From: Clostridia bacterium | GTDB lineage: Bacteria > Bacillota > Clostridia > Oscillospirales > Acutalibacteraceae | Length of the DNA stretch: 64,000 bases | Reading direction: 5' to 3' | Assembly (NCBI GenBank): GCA_017467405.1 | Contig: JAFTSH010000001.1 | Location: 789,542 to 853,541, forward strand | In this document: positions 41,141-50,459 of the stretch, piece by piece | Numbering within the stretch: the stretch's first letter is position 1 | Layout of the letters: the number at the start of each line of letters is the position of its first letter | Made by a program: the position numbers and the translations under genes | Notes under the pieces: generated by a model | What the model was told of the DNA's origin: nothing | The model's database searches: none | The model's input: the letters and a program-made list of their open reading frames with translations, nothing else

Positions 41141-42987
41141 AGGTTACACTCCTTTTTAATAATAGCAATCATTGATTCTGCATCAAGATTATTAGCGGCC
41201 AGCAGGCTTTTTACCGATGCATGGGTTACAAAACCGTGTTTTAACGTTACTGCCGTTACTCTGCCTTCAAAAGCAGCGCAAAAACGTTCAGATATTGAGC
41301 CGTGAGATATGCTTTCCTCGAAGAAAAAGACTTTACCCGAGCAGTTGTTTTTGATAGTTTCGGTATCAAGTGGAACGATTTTGTTTATTTTAATTATTTT
41401 AACATATATTTTTTCTTTTTCAAGTATTCTCACCGCTTTTATAGCTTCTGCGGTGATACGACCGTAGGTAATCAGTGTAGCAATACATTGCTCTGAGGGT
41501 TTAATGATATCTATATCATCACTTGAAGACTGATAATTCGAGAATACATCGTCTTCAACGCCTCTGGGATACCTGATTGCCGTGATACCGCTGTTGTCAG
41601 CAACAGCTTTTCTGAGTGCAATACGGACGTCACTGAAGCACGCCGGTGAATATACCGCAATACCCGGGATTGACGAAAGAAAAGAAACGTCAAAAACACC
41701 GTGGTGCGTCTCGCCGTCTTCTCCTACAAGACCGGCCCTGTCAACGCCGATTATTACAGGCCTTTTTTGAAGTGCGGCATCGTGAATAAGCTCATCGTAT
41801 GCGCGCTGTAAAAATGATGAATAGACAGCAAATACGGGAATAACGCCCTTAGCTGCAAGGCCGGCTGCAAAGGTCACTGCGTGTTCCTCTGCAATACCTA
41901 CGTCAAAAAAACGCTCCAGATAGCGCCGTCTGAAGCACTCGAGTGACGTGCCCATCCCCATCGCAGCTGTTATTGCGCATATATTCTTGTTTTGATCTGA
42001 TAATACGCACAGCTCGTCGGCAAAGACATCGGAAAACGTAGTCTTTTCTGAGATTTGTGCACCTTTCTCGGGAGAAAAGGGTGCAACGGAATGATAAAAA
42101 TCCGGCGTCGTTTCGGCTTTTTCGTAGCCTTTGCCCTTTTTGGTTATTACGTGTATCAGTACCGGCTTATTCTTAACCATCTGAGCACTTTTAAAAACGT
42201 CACATAGTTTTGTGAGATCGTGCCCGTCAACGGGACCAAAATAGGAAAATCCTATGTCCTCAAACATATTGCTGTGATATATTGCGTTTTTAAAAAACTT
42301 CTTTATACGGTATACGGAATTTCTAAGCGGTTTTCCTATCAAAGGGATACGAATCAAGAAGTTTTCGAGACGTGATTTGAATTTGAGATAGGAAGGCCTC
42401 GACCGCATTACAGCCAGGTGTCTGGCAATACCGCCGACGTTGCGTGAGATCGACATTTTGTTGTCGTTGACAACAATGATGAGATTTGCAGAAGTTCTTC
42501 CTGCGTTATTCAGCCCCTCAAATGCGAGTCCGCTCGAAAGTGATCCGTCACCTATTATTGCAACCGTATAGCTTGGATCGTTCGAAAGGCGCTTCGCCTC
42601 AGCGACGCCCAAGGCAAGCGAGATAGAGTTGCTGCTGTGACCGGTTTTAAAAAGATCGTGCTCGCTTTCATCGGGATTGGAGAAGCCGGAAAGGCCGCCT
42701 TCTTTTCGGAGTGTGTGAAAACGTGAATATCTGCCCGTTAGAAGCTTATGAGTGTAGGTCTGGTGACTGACGTCAAATATAAAATTATCCGACGGAGAGC
42801 TGAAAGAACGGTGTAAAGCAACGGTAAGCTCTACGCATCCAAGGTTTGAAGCAAGGTGACCGCCGTTCTTTGAAACGGTATCTATTATCGTTTCTCTGAT
42901 CTCTTTACACAGCGCAGAAAGCTCCGCTTGGGGAATATTTTTCAGGTCTTCGGGAGAAGAAATCGAAGATAATAAACTGATTTCCAT
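41137..42987 (-). CDS. dxs: 1-Deoxy-D-xylulose-5-phosphate synthase
   Basis: This 616-residue ThDP enzyme makes DXP from pyruvate and glyceraldehyde-3-phosphate, the first step of the MEP isoprenoid pathway. HLASNLGCVELTVALH, the ThDP motif GDGSLSSGLAFEGLNNAG…NDNKMSIS and the pyrimidine-domain block VGIAEEHAVTFAAGLA are clear. It directly follows ispA. Confidence 0.97.
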   Translation of the reverse strand: MEISLLSSISSPEDLKNIPQAELSALCKEIRETIIDTVSKNGGHLASNLGCVELTVALHRSFSSPSDNFIFDVSHQTYTHKLLTGRYSRFHTLRKEGGLSGFSNPDESEHDLFKTGHSSNSISLALGVAEAKRLSNDPSYTVAIIGDGSLSSGLAFEGLNNAGRTSANLIIVVNDNKMSISRNVGGIARHLAVMRSRPSYLKFKSRLENFLIRIPLIGKPLRNSVYRIKKFFKNAIYHSNMFEDIGFSYFGPVDGHDLTKLCDVFKSAQMVKNKPVLIHVITKKGKGYEKAETTPDFYHSVAPFSPEKGAQISEKTTFSDVFADELCVLSDQNKNICAITAAMGMGTSLECFRRRYLERFFDVGIAEEHAVTFAAGLAAKGVIPVFAVYSSFLQRAYDELIHDAALQKRPVIIGVDRAGLVGEDGETHHGVFDVSFLSSIPGIAVYSPACFSDVRIALRKAVADNSGITAIRYPRGVEDDVFSNYQSSSDDIDIIKPSEQCIATLITYGRITAEAIKAVRILEKEKIYVKIIKINKIVPLDTETIKNNCSGKVFFFEESISHGSISERFCAAFEGRVTAVTLKHGFVTHASVKSLLAANNLDAESMIAIIKKECNL

Positions 42988-42988
42988 A

Positions 42989-43882
42989 TCAATTCTTTCT
43001 GTTTAACAGCATATCTGCAAGTCCGCAAAGCGCATCAGCACTTTCGCCGTACACGCAACGAAGACTATTCTTTGCTTTTTCGGTAAGCTCACTTGCAAGA
43101 GCAAAAGCACCCTCGACCCCGAGAAGTGTTGCATAGGTAGTCTTACAGTTTGCGGCGTCACTGCCGATTGGTTTGCCGAGAATCTTCTCGTCGCCGGTAA
43201 TATCGAGTATGTCATCAACGATCTGAAATACTCTGCCGATGTTGTGAGCGTATTCAGTTGCAGCCTTAAGCGCTTTTACATCAGCGTTGGCAGAGATACA
43301 TCCCATTCTGGCGGCACATATTATCATTCGTCCGGTCTTGCCGAAGTGCATCTCTTTTAAAGTGCTTTCGCTGATTTCTTTTCCTTCGGTCAAGAGGTCA
43401 ATCACCTGACCGCCGACCATTCCCTCAGCGCCGCTTGCGAAAGCAAGCTCGTTTATGCACTTAATAACGTTTTCGGGTGAGATAAATCTCAAGTCAGCTT
43501 TTGAAGCAGTTTCAAAAGCCAATGAGAGTAAGGCGTCGCCGGCAAGAAGTGCAATATCCACTCCGAAAGCGACGTGGCAGGACGGCTTACCTCTTCTGAG
43601 ATCGTCGTTATCCATGCACGGAAGATCGTCGTGTATCAGAGAATAGGTGTGTATCATTTCGATCGCGCACGCAAAAGGCATCGCGGCATTTTGATCTGTC
43701 AGACCGTTAATTCGAGCAAATTCAAGAACAAGCGCAGGTCTTATTCTTTTGCCGCCGTTCATAAGACTGTAACGCATGGCGTCAAATACGCTGTGGCTGT
43801 ATTCACCGCCGTCTGCAACGCGAGCCTCAAGTGAAGACGAAACCTCGGCGCTGTATTTTTTGAGCATTTCCGACGTAGTCAT
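42989..43882 (-). CDS. ispA: Polyprenyl (farnesyl) diphosphate synthase
   Basis: This 297-residue all-alpha prenyltransferase elongates DMAPP with IPP. The first aspartate motif is DDLPCMDNDD, the second QIVDDILD. GGKRIRPALVLE binds the substrate. With dxs downstream it forms the isoprenoid part of the operon. Confidence 0.95.
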   Translation of the reverse strand: MTTSEMLKKYSAEVSSSLEARVADGGEYSHSVFDAMRYSLMNGGKRIRPALVLEFARINGLTDQNAAMPFACAIEMIHTYSLIHDDLPCMDNDDLRRGKPSCHVAFGVDIALLAGDALLSLAFETASKADLRFISPENVIKCINELAFASGAEGMVGGQVIDLLTEGKEISESTLKEMHFGKTGRMIICAARMGCISANADVKALKAATEYAHNIGRVFQIVDDILDITGDEKILGKPIGSDAANCKTTYATLLGVEGAFALASELTEKAKNSLRCVYGESADALCGLADMLLNRKN

Positions 43883-43883
43883 A

Positions 43884-44063
43884 TCATGCCTCTTTCTTCG
43901 TTATTTTCAGTTCGGCTTCCTTGAGCATTTCTCCGCAATCGGCAAGAAGGGTTACTCCCTCGGAATAAAGCTCAATACTCTCCTCAAGCTTAACGTCGGG
44001 ATCCTGAAGCAGAGCTATAATTTCATTCAACCTTTTTACAGACTCATCAAAACTTGCTTTCAT
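43884..44063 (-). CDS. xseB: Exodeoxyribonuclease VII small subunit
   Basis: This 59-residue subunit has the typical FDESVKRLNEIIALLQDPDVKLEESIELYSEG pattern and a coiled C-terminal helix. The ATG at 44063 has AAGGA 9 bases upstream and lies within the end of xseA, which gives a 17-base overlap. A GTG further upstream is less well placed. Confidence 0.94.
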   Translation of the reverse strand: MKASFDESVKRLNEIIALLQDPDVKLEESIELYSEGVTLLADCGEMLKEAELKITKKEA

Positions 44064-45267
44064 TATACATATTCCTTTCACTTACGACGCATTTTAGCGC
44101 ACCGTCGATGAGACGGACGTCAATCGCGTCACCAATGTTGAGATCAGAAGCACTATTCAGGCTGTTACCGTCTTTGGAAACGATCGCGTATCCGCGTTGC
44201 ATAACCTTTACGGGACTCAACGATTCAAGCGACGTTGCCGTCCTGAAAAGCTCCTGCTTCTTTTTGTCAAGGCAGGATTTGAACACGGCTTCGAGTCTTT
44301 CGGCACAACGTTCGAGCTGCTCGCCGTACTTCCCGAAAAACTTCGACGGATCCGAAAGATAGATATTTTTTGATAAATAATCGAGTTGAAGCTTGCAGTA
44401 GTTAAGTTTGGAGTTTATTGCCGACAGCAGTGAATTGTTGAAGGAATCAATCAATTTCAACAACTCTGTTCTGTCGGGTGTGGCACTTTCTGCTGCCGCA
44501 GACGGAGTAGGTGCCCGCAGATCGGCAACAAAGTCACAGATGGTAAAATCTGTTTCGTGTCCAACGGCCGAAATGATCGGTGTGTTACACGAAGAAATGC
44601 GTCTGGCGAGCGCTTCGTTGTTGAAGGCAGAGAGATCTTCAGAAGAACCCCCTCCCCTGCCGATAATGATTACGTCCGCAGCGCACTCGGTATCAGCAAA
44701 TTCAAGTGCACGGCAGAGCGAAGCAGGAGCTTCAGGACCCTGAACGAGGGACGGAACCAATATCAGCTCGGCATACGGCCACCTTTTTGACAGTACGTTG
44801 ATAATATCGTGAATAGCTGCACCGGTATCAGACGTTATTGCGCAGATGCGCTTCGGATAACGCGGTAAGGGCTTTTTAAGTTGGGGGTCAAAGAGTCCCT
44901 CTGCAGAGAGTTTTGCTTTAAGTCGCTCAAAAGCAACGTGCTCAGAACCGATTCCGTCGGGCTGCATATCAGCACAGTACAACTGGCATTGGCCGTCTTT
45001 CTCGTAGATAGAGATTTTGCCCCGGCAAATTACCCTCATGCCGTTTTGAAGAGCAAACCGAAGCCTTCTTGCCGAACTGTCGAACATTACGCATCTGACA
45101 GAGGATTCGTTATCCTTCAGCGAAAAATACATATGTCCCGAGGATCTGATACTGATATTTGAAAGCTCTCCGCAAACGAAAACGTTTTGCAGCATAGCGG
45201 CTCCGTCAAGAACGGATTTGGTTACACGATTCAGCTGTGTTACCGTAATAAAAAGATCTGAAGTCAT
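44047..45267 (-). CDS. xseA: Exodeoxyribonuclease VII large subunit
   Basis: This 406-residue nuclease subunit degrades single-stranded DNA to acid-insoluble oligonucleotides. It has an N-terminal OB fold (VFVCGELSNISIRSSGHMYFSLKD), the catalytic core (ITSDTGAAIHDI, GRGGGSSEDLSAFNNE, ISAVGHETDFTICDFVADLRAPTPSAAAE) and a coiled-coil tail. It overlaps the preceding gene by one base (TGATG). Confidence 0.96.
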   Translation of the reverse strand: MTSDLFITVTQLNRVTKSVLDGAAMLQNVFVCGELSNISIRSSGHMYFSLKDNESSVRCVMFDSSARRLRFALQNGMRVICRGKISIYEKDGQCQLYCADMQPDGIGSEHVAFERLKAKLSAEGLFDPQLKKPLPRYPKRICAITSDTGAAIHDIINVLSKRWPYAELILVPSLVQGPEAPASLCRALEFADTECAADVIIIGRGGGSSEDLSAFNNEALARRISSCNTPIISAVGHETDFTICDFVADLRAPTPSAAAESATPDRTELLKLIDSFNNSLLSAINSKLNYCKLQLDYLSKNIYLSDPSKFFGKYGEQLERCAERLEAVFKSCLDKKKQELFRTATSLESLSPVKVMQRGYAIVSKDGNSLNSASDLNIGDAIDVRLIDGALKCVVSERNMYNESKF

Positions 45268-46202
45268 CAGATTACCTCCGAGTGATGTAAAGAGGCTAAA
45301 TAAGCAATTCCGACTGCGTTATCACCGGATAAATGCTTCGGACCGAATACAGCGTCGTAACGTTCGGTAAAATCTTTTCTGAGACTGCTGTTGGCCGAAA
45401 CTCCTCCGGAAAACACAACCGGAAGATCACCATATGCTAAAAGTAATCTCTCAAGCATTTGTGAGATAGAGATGCGTATATACTCAATACACGTTGCGGC
45501 GACGTTTTCGGGGTCTTCTTCCTTGTCAAGCATTTGTTTACATATGTTTTCTATACCGGACAGACAGCAGTTTCCGTCTTTGACGGCAGCACGGAGCCCT
45601 TTTTTCGGTGTTCCTTTCGCAGCCATTTCATCAAGCTTCGGACCCGCGGGAAAAGGAAGACCGAGCATTACTCCTACCCTATCGATCGCCTGACCGGCTT
45701 TTAGATCAAGTGACTGTGAAATAATTTTGCAGTTAAAAATACGTTTCTTATCAGGCGTCACCAGGACGGCTTCCGTAGTTCCTCCCGAAATATGAAACGC
45801 AATAAACTCGGTACCGACGAGATCATACCGTCCCGAACCGAGAGCAACGGCAGCAATATGGCCGGCTTGATGTGAAAAACGATACAACGGAAGTTTCATG
45901 GCCGCAGCAACGGCAGAAGAAGCCGAAACTCCGGCAAGAAAGCAGGGCATATACGATCCCTCAATATCACGAGGTGTGTTGGAAACACCGATTGCGTTAA
46001 TCTCATCGGTAAAGTCGCAAAAAAGCTCGTCTATCAACAAAGGTATATTTCTCGTATGCTGAAACAAGGCTTCGCTCTGTCTTAGACCAAGCTCGCCGGG
46101 TTTAACTTCAAGCAGCTTTCGTTTTGAGAACACGTTTTCGGGAGTATACAAAGCAGTTGAAGTCGTATAGTTGCTTGTATCAAAGCCTAAATAAGCGGTC
46201 AT
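45267..46202 (-). CDS. TsaD/Kae1-like (peptidase M22 family) paralogue
   Basis: This 311-residue ASKHA-fold protein resembles TsaD: LGFDTSNYTTSTALY (phosphate 1), a metal motif SHQAGHIAA, HISGGTTEAVL, AGQAIDRVGVMLGLPFPAGP and VVFSGGVSANSSLR. TsaD makes t6A37 on tRNA, but true TsaD has HxEGH and is usually encoded with tsaB or tsaE. This shorter copy between nusB and xseA is a known Clostridia-type paralogue of uncertain function. The metal His pair and the phosphate loops are intact, so ATP binding is likely. Confidence 0.8.
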   Translation of the reverse strand: MTAYLGFDTSNYTTSTALYTPENVFSKRKLLEVKPGELGLRQSEALFQHTRNIPLLIDELFCDFTDEINAIGVSNTPRDIEGSYMPCFLAGVSASSAVAAAMKLPLYRFSHQAGHIAAVALGSGRYDLVGTEFIAFHISGGTTEAVLVTPDKKRIFNCKIISQSLDLKAGQAIDRVGVMLGLPFPAGPKLDEMAAKGTPKKGLRAAVKDGNCCLSGIENICKQMLDKEEDPENVAATCIEYIRISISQMLERLLLAYGDLPVVFSGGVSANSSLRKDFTERYDAVFGPKHLSGDNAVGIAYLASLHHSEVI

Positions 46203-46600
46203 TTTTGCTCAATAGAACGTGCAATTCCGCCGAGAACACCGTTTATGTAACCCGAGTCGTCTGTGCCTGCAAATTTCTTTGCAAGCTCTACAGCTTCGTT
46301 TATTGAAACACTGACGGGTATACTGTCTTCGAAAAGCATCTCATAGCACGCAAGACGCATCAAGGACAGACCGACACGGGAAACTCTTTGAAGCTTCCAC
46401 GTTTTGCAGTTGTCTGAAATTTTCTGATCAATTTCCTCAAGGTTTTTAAAAACCCCGTTAACCAGCTTCGTGATGAACTCGTCCTCTTCGAAATCACGCG
46501 CTTGCTTTGCGTCTTCGATTATTTCGGGTATGGGTTCGTCCTTAAAACTCTTTTCAAACACAAGCAAAAATGCCTGTTCTCTCGCTTCTGTTCTTTTCAT
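46199..46600 (-). CDS. nusB: Transcription antitermination factor NusB
   Basis: This 133-residue all-helical RNA-binding factor forms the rRNA antitermination complex with NusE. REQAFLLVFEKSF and the C-terminal NEAVELAKKFAGTDDSGYINGVLG are diagnostic. It overlaps the next gene by ATGA and has AGAGGA before the ATG. Confidence 0.95.
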   Translation of the reverse strand: MKRTEAREQAFLLVFEKSFKDEPIPEIIEDAKQARDFEEDEFITKLVNGVFKNLEEIDQKISDNCKTWKLQRVSRVGLSLMRLACYEMLFEDSIPVSVSINEAVELAKKFAGTDDSGYINGVLGGIARSIEQK

Positions 46601-46624
46601 TTTACATTCCTCTTAAATCCAAAT

Positions 46625-46651
46625 AACCCTTCACTGCAAGGGTGAAGGGTT
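46625..46651. terminator. Hairpin between asp23 and nusB
   Basis: AACCCTTCA (46625-46633) pairs with TGAAGGGTT (46643-46651). On the minus strand it is followed by ATTTGGATTT, a weak U-tract, so it may attenuate rather than end transcription into nusB. Confidence 0.5.
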
Positions 46652-46662
46652 TTATGTTGTAC

Positions 46663-47028
46663 TTATCGATTCGCCGAAAGGCTGATTTCAATGTCCGCAA
46701 CCGTGACGTTCACCTTTGCCACGGGTCTGTTCGTCATATTCATAATTGCATACCTGACGTTCTGCTGGACGTCTGCAACAACATCTCTGAGCTTCGCATC
46801 GGCCTTAAGACGAATATATACGTCTACGATGATTGACTTGTCAGGCGCATACGACACCTTGACGCCTCCGAGCAGTTTGTCACCTGACATTGCGCTTTTG
46901 ATCGACAGAGTCGCAGGTGCCATATCGGCAACCCCGTCAACGTCCTTTGCGGCAACGGTAGCGATCTTTGCGATTACATCTTCAGATATTTTCAAACCGC
47001 CGACCTTATCGTTCTTTTCGATATTCAT
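46663..47028 (-). CDS. Asp23/Gls24 family envelope stress protein (YqhY-like)
   Basis: This 121-residue protein has the DUF322 fold: GGLKISEDVIAKIATVAAKDVDGVADM, VKVSYAPDKSIIVDVYIRLKADAKLRDVVADVQQNVRYAI. YqhY-type members sit beside nusB or acc genes and have been tied to control of fatty-acid synthesis. Here the accBC genes usually next to it are missing. The ATG used has AGGAGG 8 bases upstream. Confidence 0.92.
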   Translation of the reverse strand: MNIEKNDKVGGLKISEDVIAKIATVAAKDVDGVADMAPATLSIKSAMSGDKLLGGVKVSYAPDKSIIVDVYIRLKADAKLRDVVADVQQNVRYAIMNMTNRPVAKVNVTVADIEISLSANR

Positions 47029-47130
47029 ATAATCTGCCTCCTTATACATCCGTCAAGCAGTGATTCGGACACTTAATAATACCGTTAAACGGCTTTTAAG
47101 TAATTATATCACATTTTTTGATTTTAACAA

Positions 47131-47676
47131 CTAATTTACCTCAAGTATTTTAATATTTTCTAAAGAAATACCCGTTTGTGACATGACAATGTCCTGAATT
47201 TGGACGGTTTCGCTTCCCAAAAGCCCTTCGGTGCGAACAATAATGCTGACGTTTGAACCGTTTACGATGGCAATACACTCGTTAAAACCTTTTGCTTTTA
47301 GTAGCGTTTCTATATTGGCTTCATACTCTACGGATTTAGCAAGCTGATTTAACGACGTTTCGGCTGCCTTTTTGCTCTCATCGCTTGACTTCAAATCAGA
47401 TATTATTTCATTCAACGAATCCTTTTCATTTTCTCTCGCTTCTTCTCTTTCTTTTCGTGCATTTATAAAATAATTATCCTTTTGGGCTGTAACCGATGAA
47501 ACGTTTGCACCGACGAACTGTGCCGATCCCAGGTATTCTTCACCCGTATCCTGAGGTGCGTCAACCGACTTATCTGATGCTGACATTTGCCAATTAAGAT
47601 ATACTGCAGCGGACAGTGCAAGCACGAGCACGCAAAGCACGACGGCCTTTTTGCCGATTACAAAACTTTTCTTCAT
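47131..47676 (-). CDS. spoIIIAH: Stage III sporulation protein AH
   Basis: This 181-residue protein is anchored by one N-terminal helix (about 9-28). A coiled segment (about 70-105) leads to a C-terminal YscJ/FliF-like ring domain (about 110-180, KSVEYEANIETLLKAKGFNECIAIV). In the mother cell it forms the channel with forespore SpoIIQ. It is the last spoIIIA gene. Confidence 0.93.
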   Translation of the reverse strand: MKKSFVIGKKAVVLCVLVLALSAAVYLNWQMSASDKSVDAPQDTGEEYLGSAQFVGANVSSVTAQKDNYFINARKEREEARENEKDSLNEIISDLKSSDESKKAAETSLNQLAKSVEYEANIETLLKAKGFNECIAIVNGSNVSIIVRTEGLLGSETVQIQDIVMSQTGISLENIKILEVN

Positions 47677-47688
47677 TAAAATCTCTCC

Positions 47689-48231
47689 TTAACGCTTTCT
47701 TTGTGTAATATATATTTTATCTTTGGGAATATCCAGCACGGCAGCTACCGCATCGCGCACGGCCGTTTTTACCGCTTCGTCTTCACCGCCATCGCATACT
47801 ACAACAACGCCGTTGATCGAAGGTGTCAGTATTGCGGTTGTAACGAGTGCTTCGTCTCCTGCGTCGTTAATTATTTTTGAGTAGCTTTTTTCGTTCGAAT
47901 TTTTTTCAGAATAACCGTTTTCGTTTTGCTCCGTTTCGGTTGACTTGTTTTCATCGTAAACGTAAATATATTCTTCCGATGCGGCCAGCGTTACGGCTAT
48001 ATTACATTTCCCTGCTCCGTCTATCTTTGAGACTATTCTTTCTAACTTTTCTTCAAGGTAATCTGCGTATTCAGTTACGGAAAACTGTGAAGCGTTATGT
48101 TCGGAGGAATTGTCCGTTGGAAAATAATCTGAAAGAAATATTATGATTATTCCTGCAAGCCCTATAAAGATCGCAATATTTATCCCTTTTTTACCCTTAA
48201 AAAGCTTCTTTATTCCTTCCGGTATATTCAC
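47689..48231 (-). CDS. spoIIIAG: Stage III sporulation protein AG
   Basis: This 180-residue membrane protein has a transmembrane helix (about 17-36), then a ring-building domain with VTLAASEEYIYVYDEN…SIIND-type segments, GVVVVCDGGEDEAVKTAVRDAVAAVLDIPKDKIYITQR. In B. subtilis it forms a 30-fold ring in the feeding-tube channel. The stop of spoIIIAF and its own start share position 48231. Confidence 0.94.
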   Translation of the reverse strand: MNIPEGIKKLFKGKKGINIAIFIGLAGIIIIFLSDYFPTDNSSEHNASQFSVTEYADYLEEKLERIVSKIDGAGKCNIAVTLAASEEYIYVYDENKSTETEQNENGYSEKNSNEKSYSKIINDAGDEALVTTAILTPSINGVVVVCDGGEDEAVKTAVRDAVAAVLDIPKDKIYITQRKR

Positions 48232-48704
48232 TATTCCTCCACCTCTTTAATAATTATCTGTGCCTCACCGCCAAAATGCTCGTTCACCGCACCAAAGACT
48301 GAGTCGCGTTCCGAAATATGCTCATTGTCAAGCCAAATTGTTATGACGCAATCAACGATAGTTTCATTTTCCGTTTTTAATTCCAGATTTATATCGTTTA
48401 TTACAAACTCTTTATCGGCAAGGAGTGCCGTTATTTCGCGCTCCATTTCATTCTCTGTAAGCGAAAGAACGTTTTCTTCGTTGTATATTTCACTGTCAAA
48501 AGCGTTACCGACAGGCAAGGTAAACTCGGAAGAAATGTCCGAAAAATCAGCACCGGCGAGAGGAACGGCAAAACAGCAGATGATAAAGAGCCCCGTGATA
48601 TATCTTACGGTTCTTTCCCAACCTACGGGTGAAAGAATATTGATCATACCTCCTCCGATAAGCGCAAAAGAAACCGAGAGGCAGATATCCTTCAAATCGC
48701 TCAT
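48231..48704 (-). CDS. spoIIIAF: Stage III sporulation protein AF
   Basis: This 157-residue protein has two N-terminal transmembrane helices (about 8-25 and 30-50) and a soluble ferredoxin-like domain ending in HFGGEAQIIIKEVEE. It is part of the SpoIIIA-SpoIIQ complex. It overlaps spoIIIAE by 4 bases. Confidence 0.9.
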   Translation of the reverse strand: MSDLKDICLSVSFALIGGGMINILSPVGWERTVRYITGLFIICCFAVPLAGADFSDISSEFTLPVGNAFDSEIYNEENVLSLTENEMEREITALLADKEFVINDINLELKTENETIVDCVITIWLDNEHISERDSVFGAVNEHFGGEAQIIIKEVEE

Positions 48705-49849
48705 TTTCCTATTCCTCCGGCCAGATAAACGGCAGCAAGTGAAACTACAAAAGATATAAATACGCAGACCATTACCGAGCTCATAACCGATACCGTTTCA
48801 CCTGCCGACTTGAGCAAACGCGAGATGCCTGACAATCCGAACAGATCTGCTGCGATGGCCGAAATACTCATTACAATCCGATACAGGATCAGTTCGGTAA
48901 ATATCGGTAACATGATTATGCAAACGGCTATAACGCCGTATAGGCCGATTCCCGTGCCTATAAGAGAGGCTGACGTTTTAATTGAGTTATACGCTTCGGC
49001 GACAGATCCTCCGACAACGGGAATTGAAGTGGAAATTATGTATCTGCCCGTCTTTGTCAAAAATGAATCGGAAGCCGCTCCCGCTATCGTGCGGAAATTC
49101 ATTACGGAAGAAAAAATCGTCATAACAACGCCAAGCAGCCATTTTACCGATTTACTTATACTCTCCGAAAAACGCGTAATACCTTCCTGAGAGCTTGATA
49201 CGCTTCCTGCAACGTTTAACGCCAGCACCATGCCGCAAGCAGGTGTAATAATCTTATATGAGACGGTTGTGACGACCTCCGAAACCAATATCGTGCCGTT
49301 GCCGTACGCCGCTGCTGTGGCTGTTTTTCCGCACATTATAAGAGCAGAGCAATATACGGGAACGAAGCCGTTGATAAAATAACCGACTAAAGTTACCGTT
49401 TCGCCTGCACGATACATCGTCTTCGAAAGCGGAACAACGAGTATGCAACAAATAATAGCCGAGCATAGATACGTATACACGTGATTGTTATTATTAAGCG
49501 TTATCAGCGCTGTTTCATATACGGAACAAAATATAATTAAAACGAACAGTGATATCAGCACACCGACGGGAGCGGTAAACGATTCGTTAAAGGCGTCAAT
49601 TACGATACTTATAATGCCTTCCTCAGATATATTAAGAACCGAAAGAGGACTTTCGGAACTTACGCCAACATCTTCAAGCTTTTCAGCCGCGTTTTCCGGA
49701 AGATATTCTTCAAGGGAATCTGCGTCGGTCTTTTCCGTCACCGCTTCATTGGTTGAATCATCGACGGCAAGCACCTGCAACGTCGGAGCTAAAAGTATAA
49801 ACAGAAACGAGATTATAAATATATTTATTAGTTTCCTGCCTTTTATCAT
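48701..49849 (-). CDS. spoIIIAE: Stage III sporulation protein AE
   Basis: This 382-residue protein has an N-terminal signal-like helix (about 8-28), an acidic linker, and about seven transmembrane helices after residue 85, including the conserved block MCGKTATAAAYGNG and FLTKTGRYIISTSIPVVGGSVAEAYNSIK. It is the polytopic core of the SpoIIIA transporter-like complex. Confidence 0.95.
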   Translation of the reverse strand: MIKGRKLINIFIISFLFILLAPTLQVLAVDDSTNEAVTEKTDADSLEEYLPENAAEKLEDVGVSSESPLSVLNISEEGIISIVIDAFNESFTAPVGVLISLFVLIIFCSVYETALITLNNNNHVYTYLCSAIICCILVVPLSKTMYRAGETVTLVGYFINGFVPVYCSALIMCGKTATAAAYGNGTILVSEVVTTVSYKIITPACGMVLALNVAGSVSSSQEGITRFSESISKSVKWLLGVVMTIFSSVMNFRTIAGAASDSFLTKTGRYIISTSIPVVGGSVAEAYNSIKTSASLIGTGIGLYGVIAVCIIMLPIFTELILYRIVMSISAIAADLFGLSGISRLLKSAGETVSVMSSVMVCVFISFVVSLAAVYLAGGIGK

Positions 49850-49861
49850 ACGTCCTCCGGA

Positions 49862-50248
49862 TTATTCGATCAGTGACATAACCGCTCTGATGATCTCGTT
49901 CAGAAAAGGAAGCGTCATCAGAACAACCGCTACCTTTCCGGCGATCGTTACCTGCGTTGAAAGTGCTTTTTGACCGCTATCGGTACAAATATCTGACGAA
50001 ATCGTCGAAAGATAACACACACCGAGTGCTTTTAAGGCGACGGAAATATATTCACTCGAAATATCGGTGTAAGAAAACATCTTCTCAACCGTCGCAACCA
50101 ACGGACCGACAGAAGATAATATTACGACCGATACCACACCTGCTGCGAGGATAGGCAACAACCTTTCAATCGGCGAAGAGATATTTCGAAGCAAGGATGC
50201 GGCTATGCAAGCGGCAAGAACAAAAGCAGATACTGACAATATATTCAT
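49862..50248 (-). CDS. spoIIIAD: Stage III sporulation protein AD
   Basis: This 128-residue polytopic protein has about four helices and the conserved stretch ALKALGVCYLSTISSDICTDSGQKALSTQVTIAGKVAVVLMTLPFL. The frame is open further upstream through spoIIIAC, but the ATG at 50248 (MNILSVSAFV), 5 bases after spoIIIAC, gives the family length. Confidence 0.92.
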   Translation of the reverse strand: MNILSVSAFVLAACIAASLLRNISSPIERLLPILAAGVVSVVILSSVGPLVATVEKMFSYTDISSEYISVALKALGVCYLSTISSDICTDSGQKALSTQVTIAGKVAVVLMTLPFLNEIIRAVMSLIE

Positions 50249-50252
50249 TTCG

Positions 50253-50447
50253 TTACAGTCCAAACAGGCTTTTGATTTCGGTAAAAAGTCCGCTGATCTC
50301 ATGCGCAACCATAGAAAGCACAACGATTAATCCGGCAATAGTCGTCAACATTGCCTGGTCTTCCCTGCCGGCTCTCGTCAACAGTTGGTTCAGTACCGCT
50401 ACGATTATACCTATGGCGGCAATTTTAAAAATAAGATCAACATCCAT
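50253..50447 (-). CDS. spoIIIAC: Stage III sporulation protein AC
   Basis: This 64-residue protein with two transmembrane helices has the family pattern DVDLIFKIAAIGIIVAVLNQLL…GREDQAMLTTIAGLIVVLSMV. It is homologous to half of spoIIIAD. Normal length. Confidence 0.95.
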   Translation of the reverse strand: MDVDLIFKIAAIGIIVAVLNQLLTRAGREDQAMLTTIAGLIVVLSMVAHEISGLFTEIKSLFGL

Positions 50448-50459
50448 TTATTTCACCCG

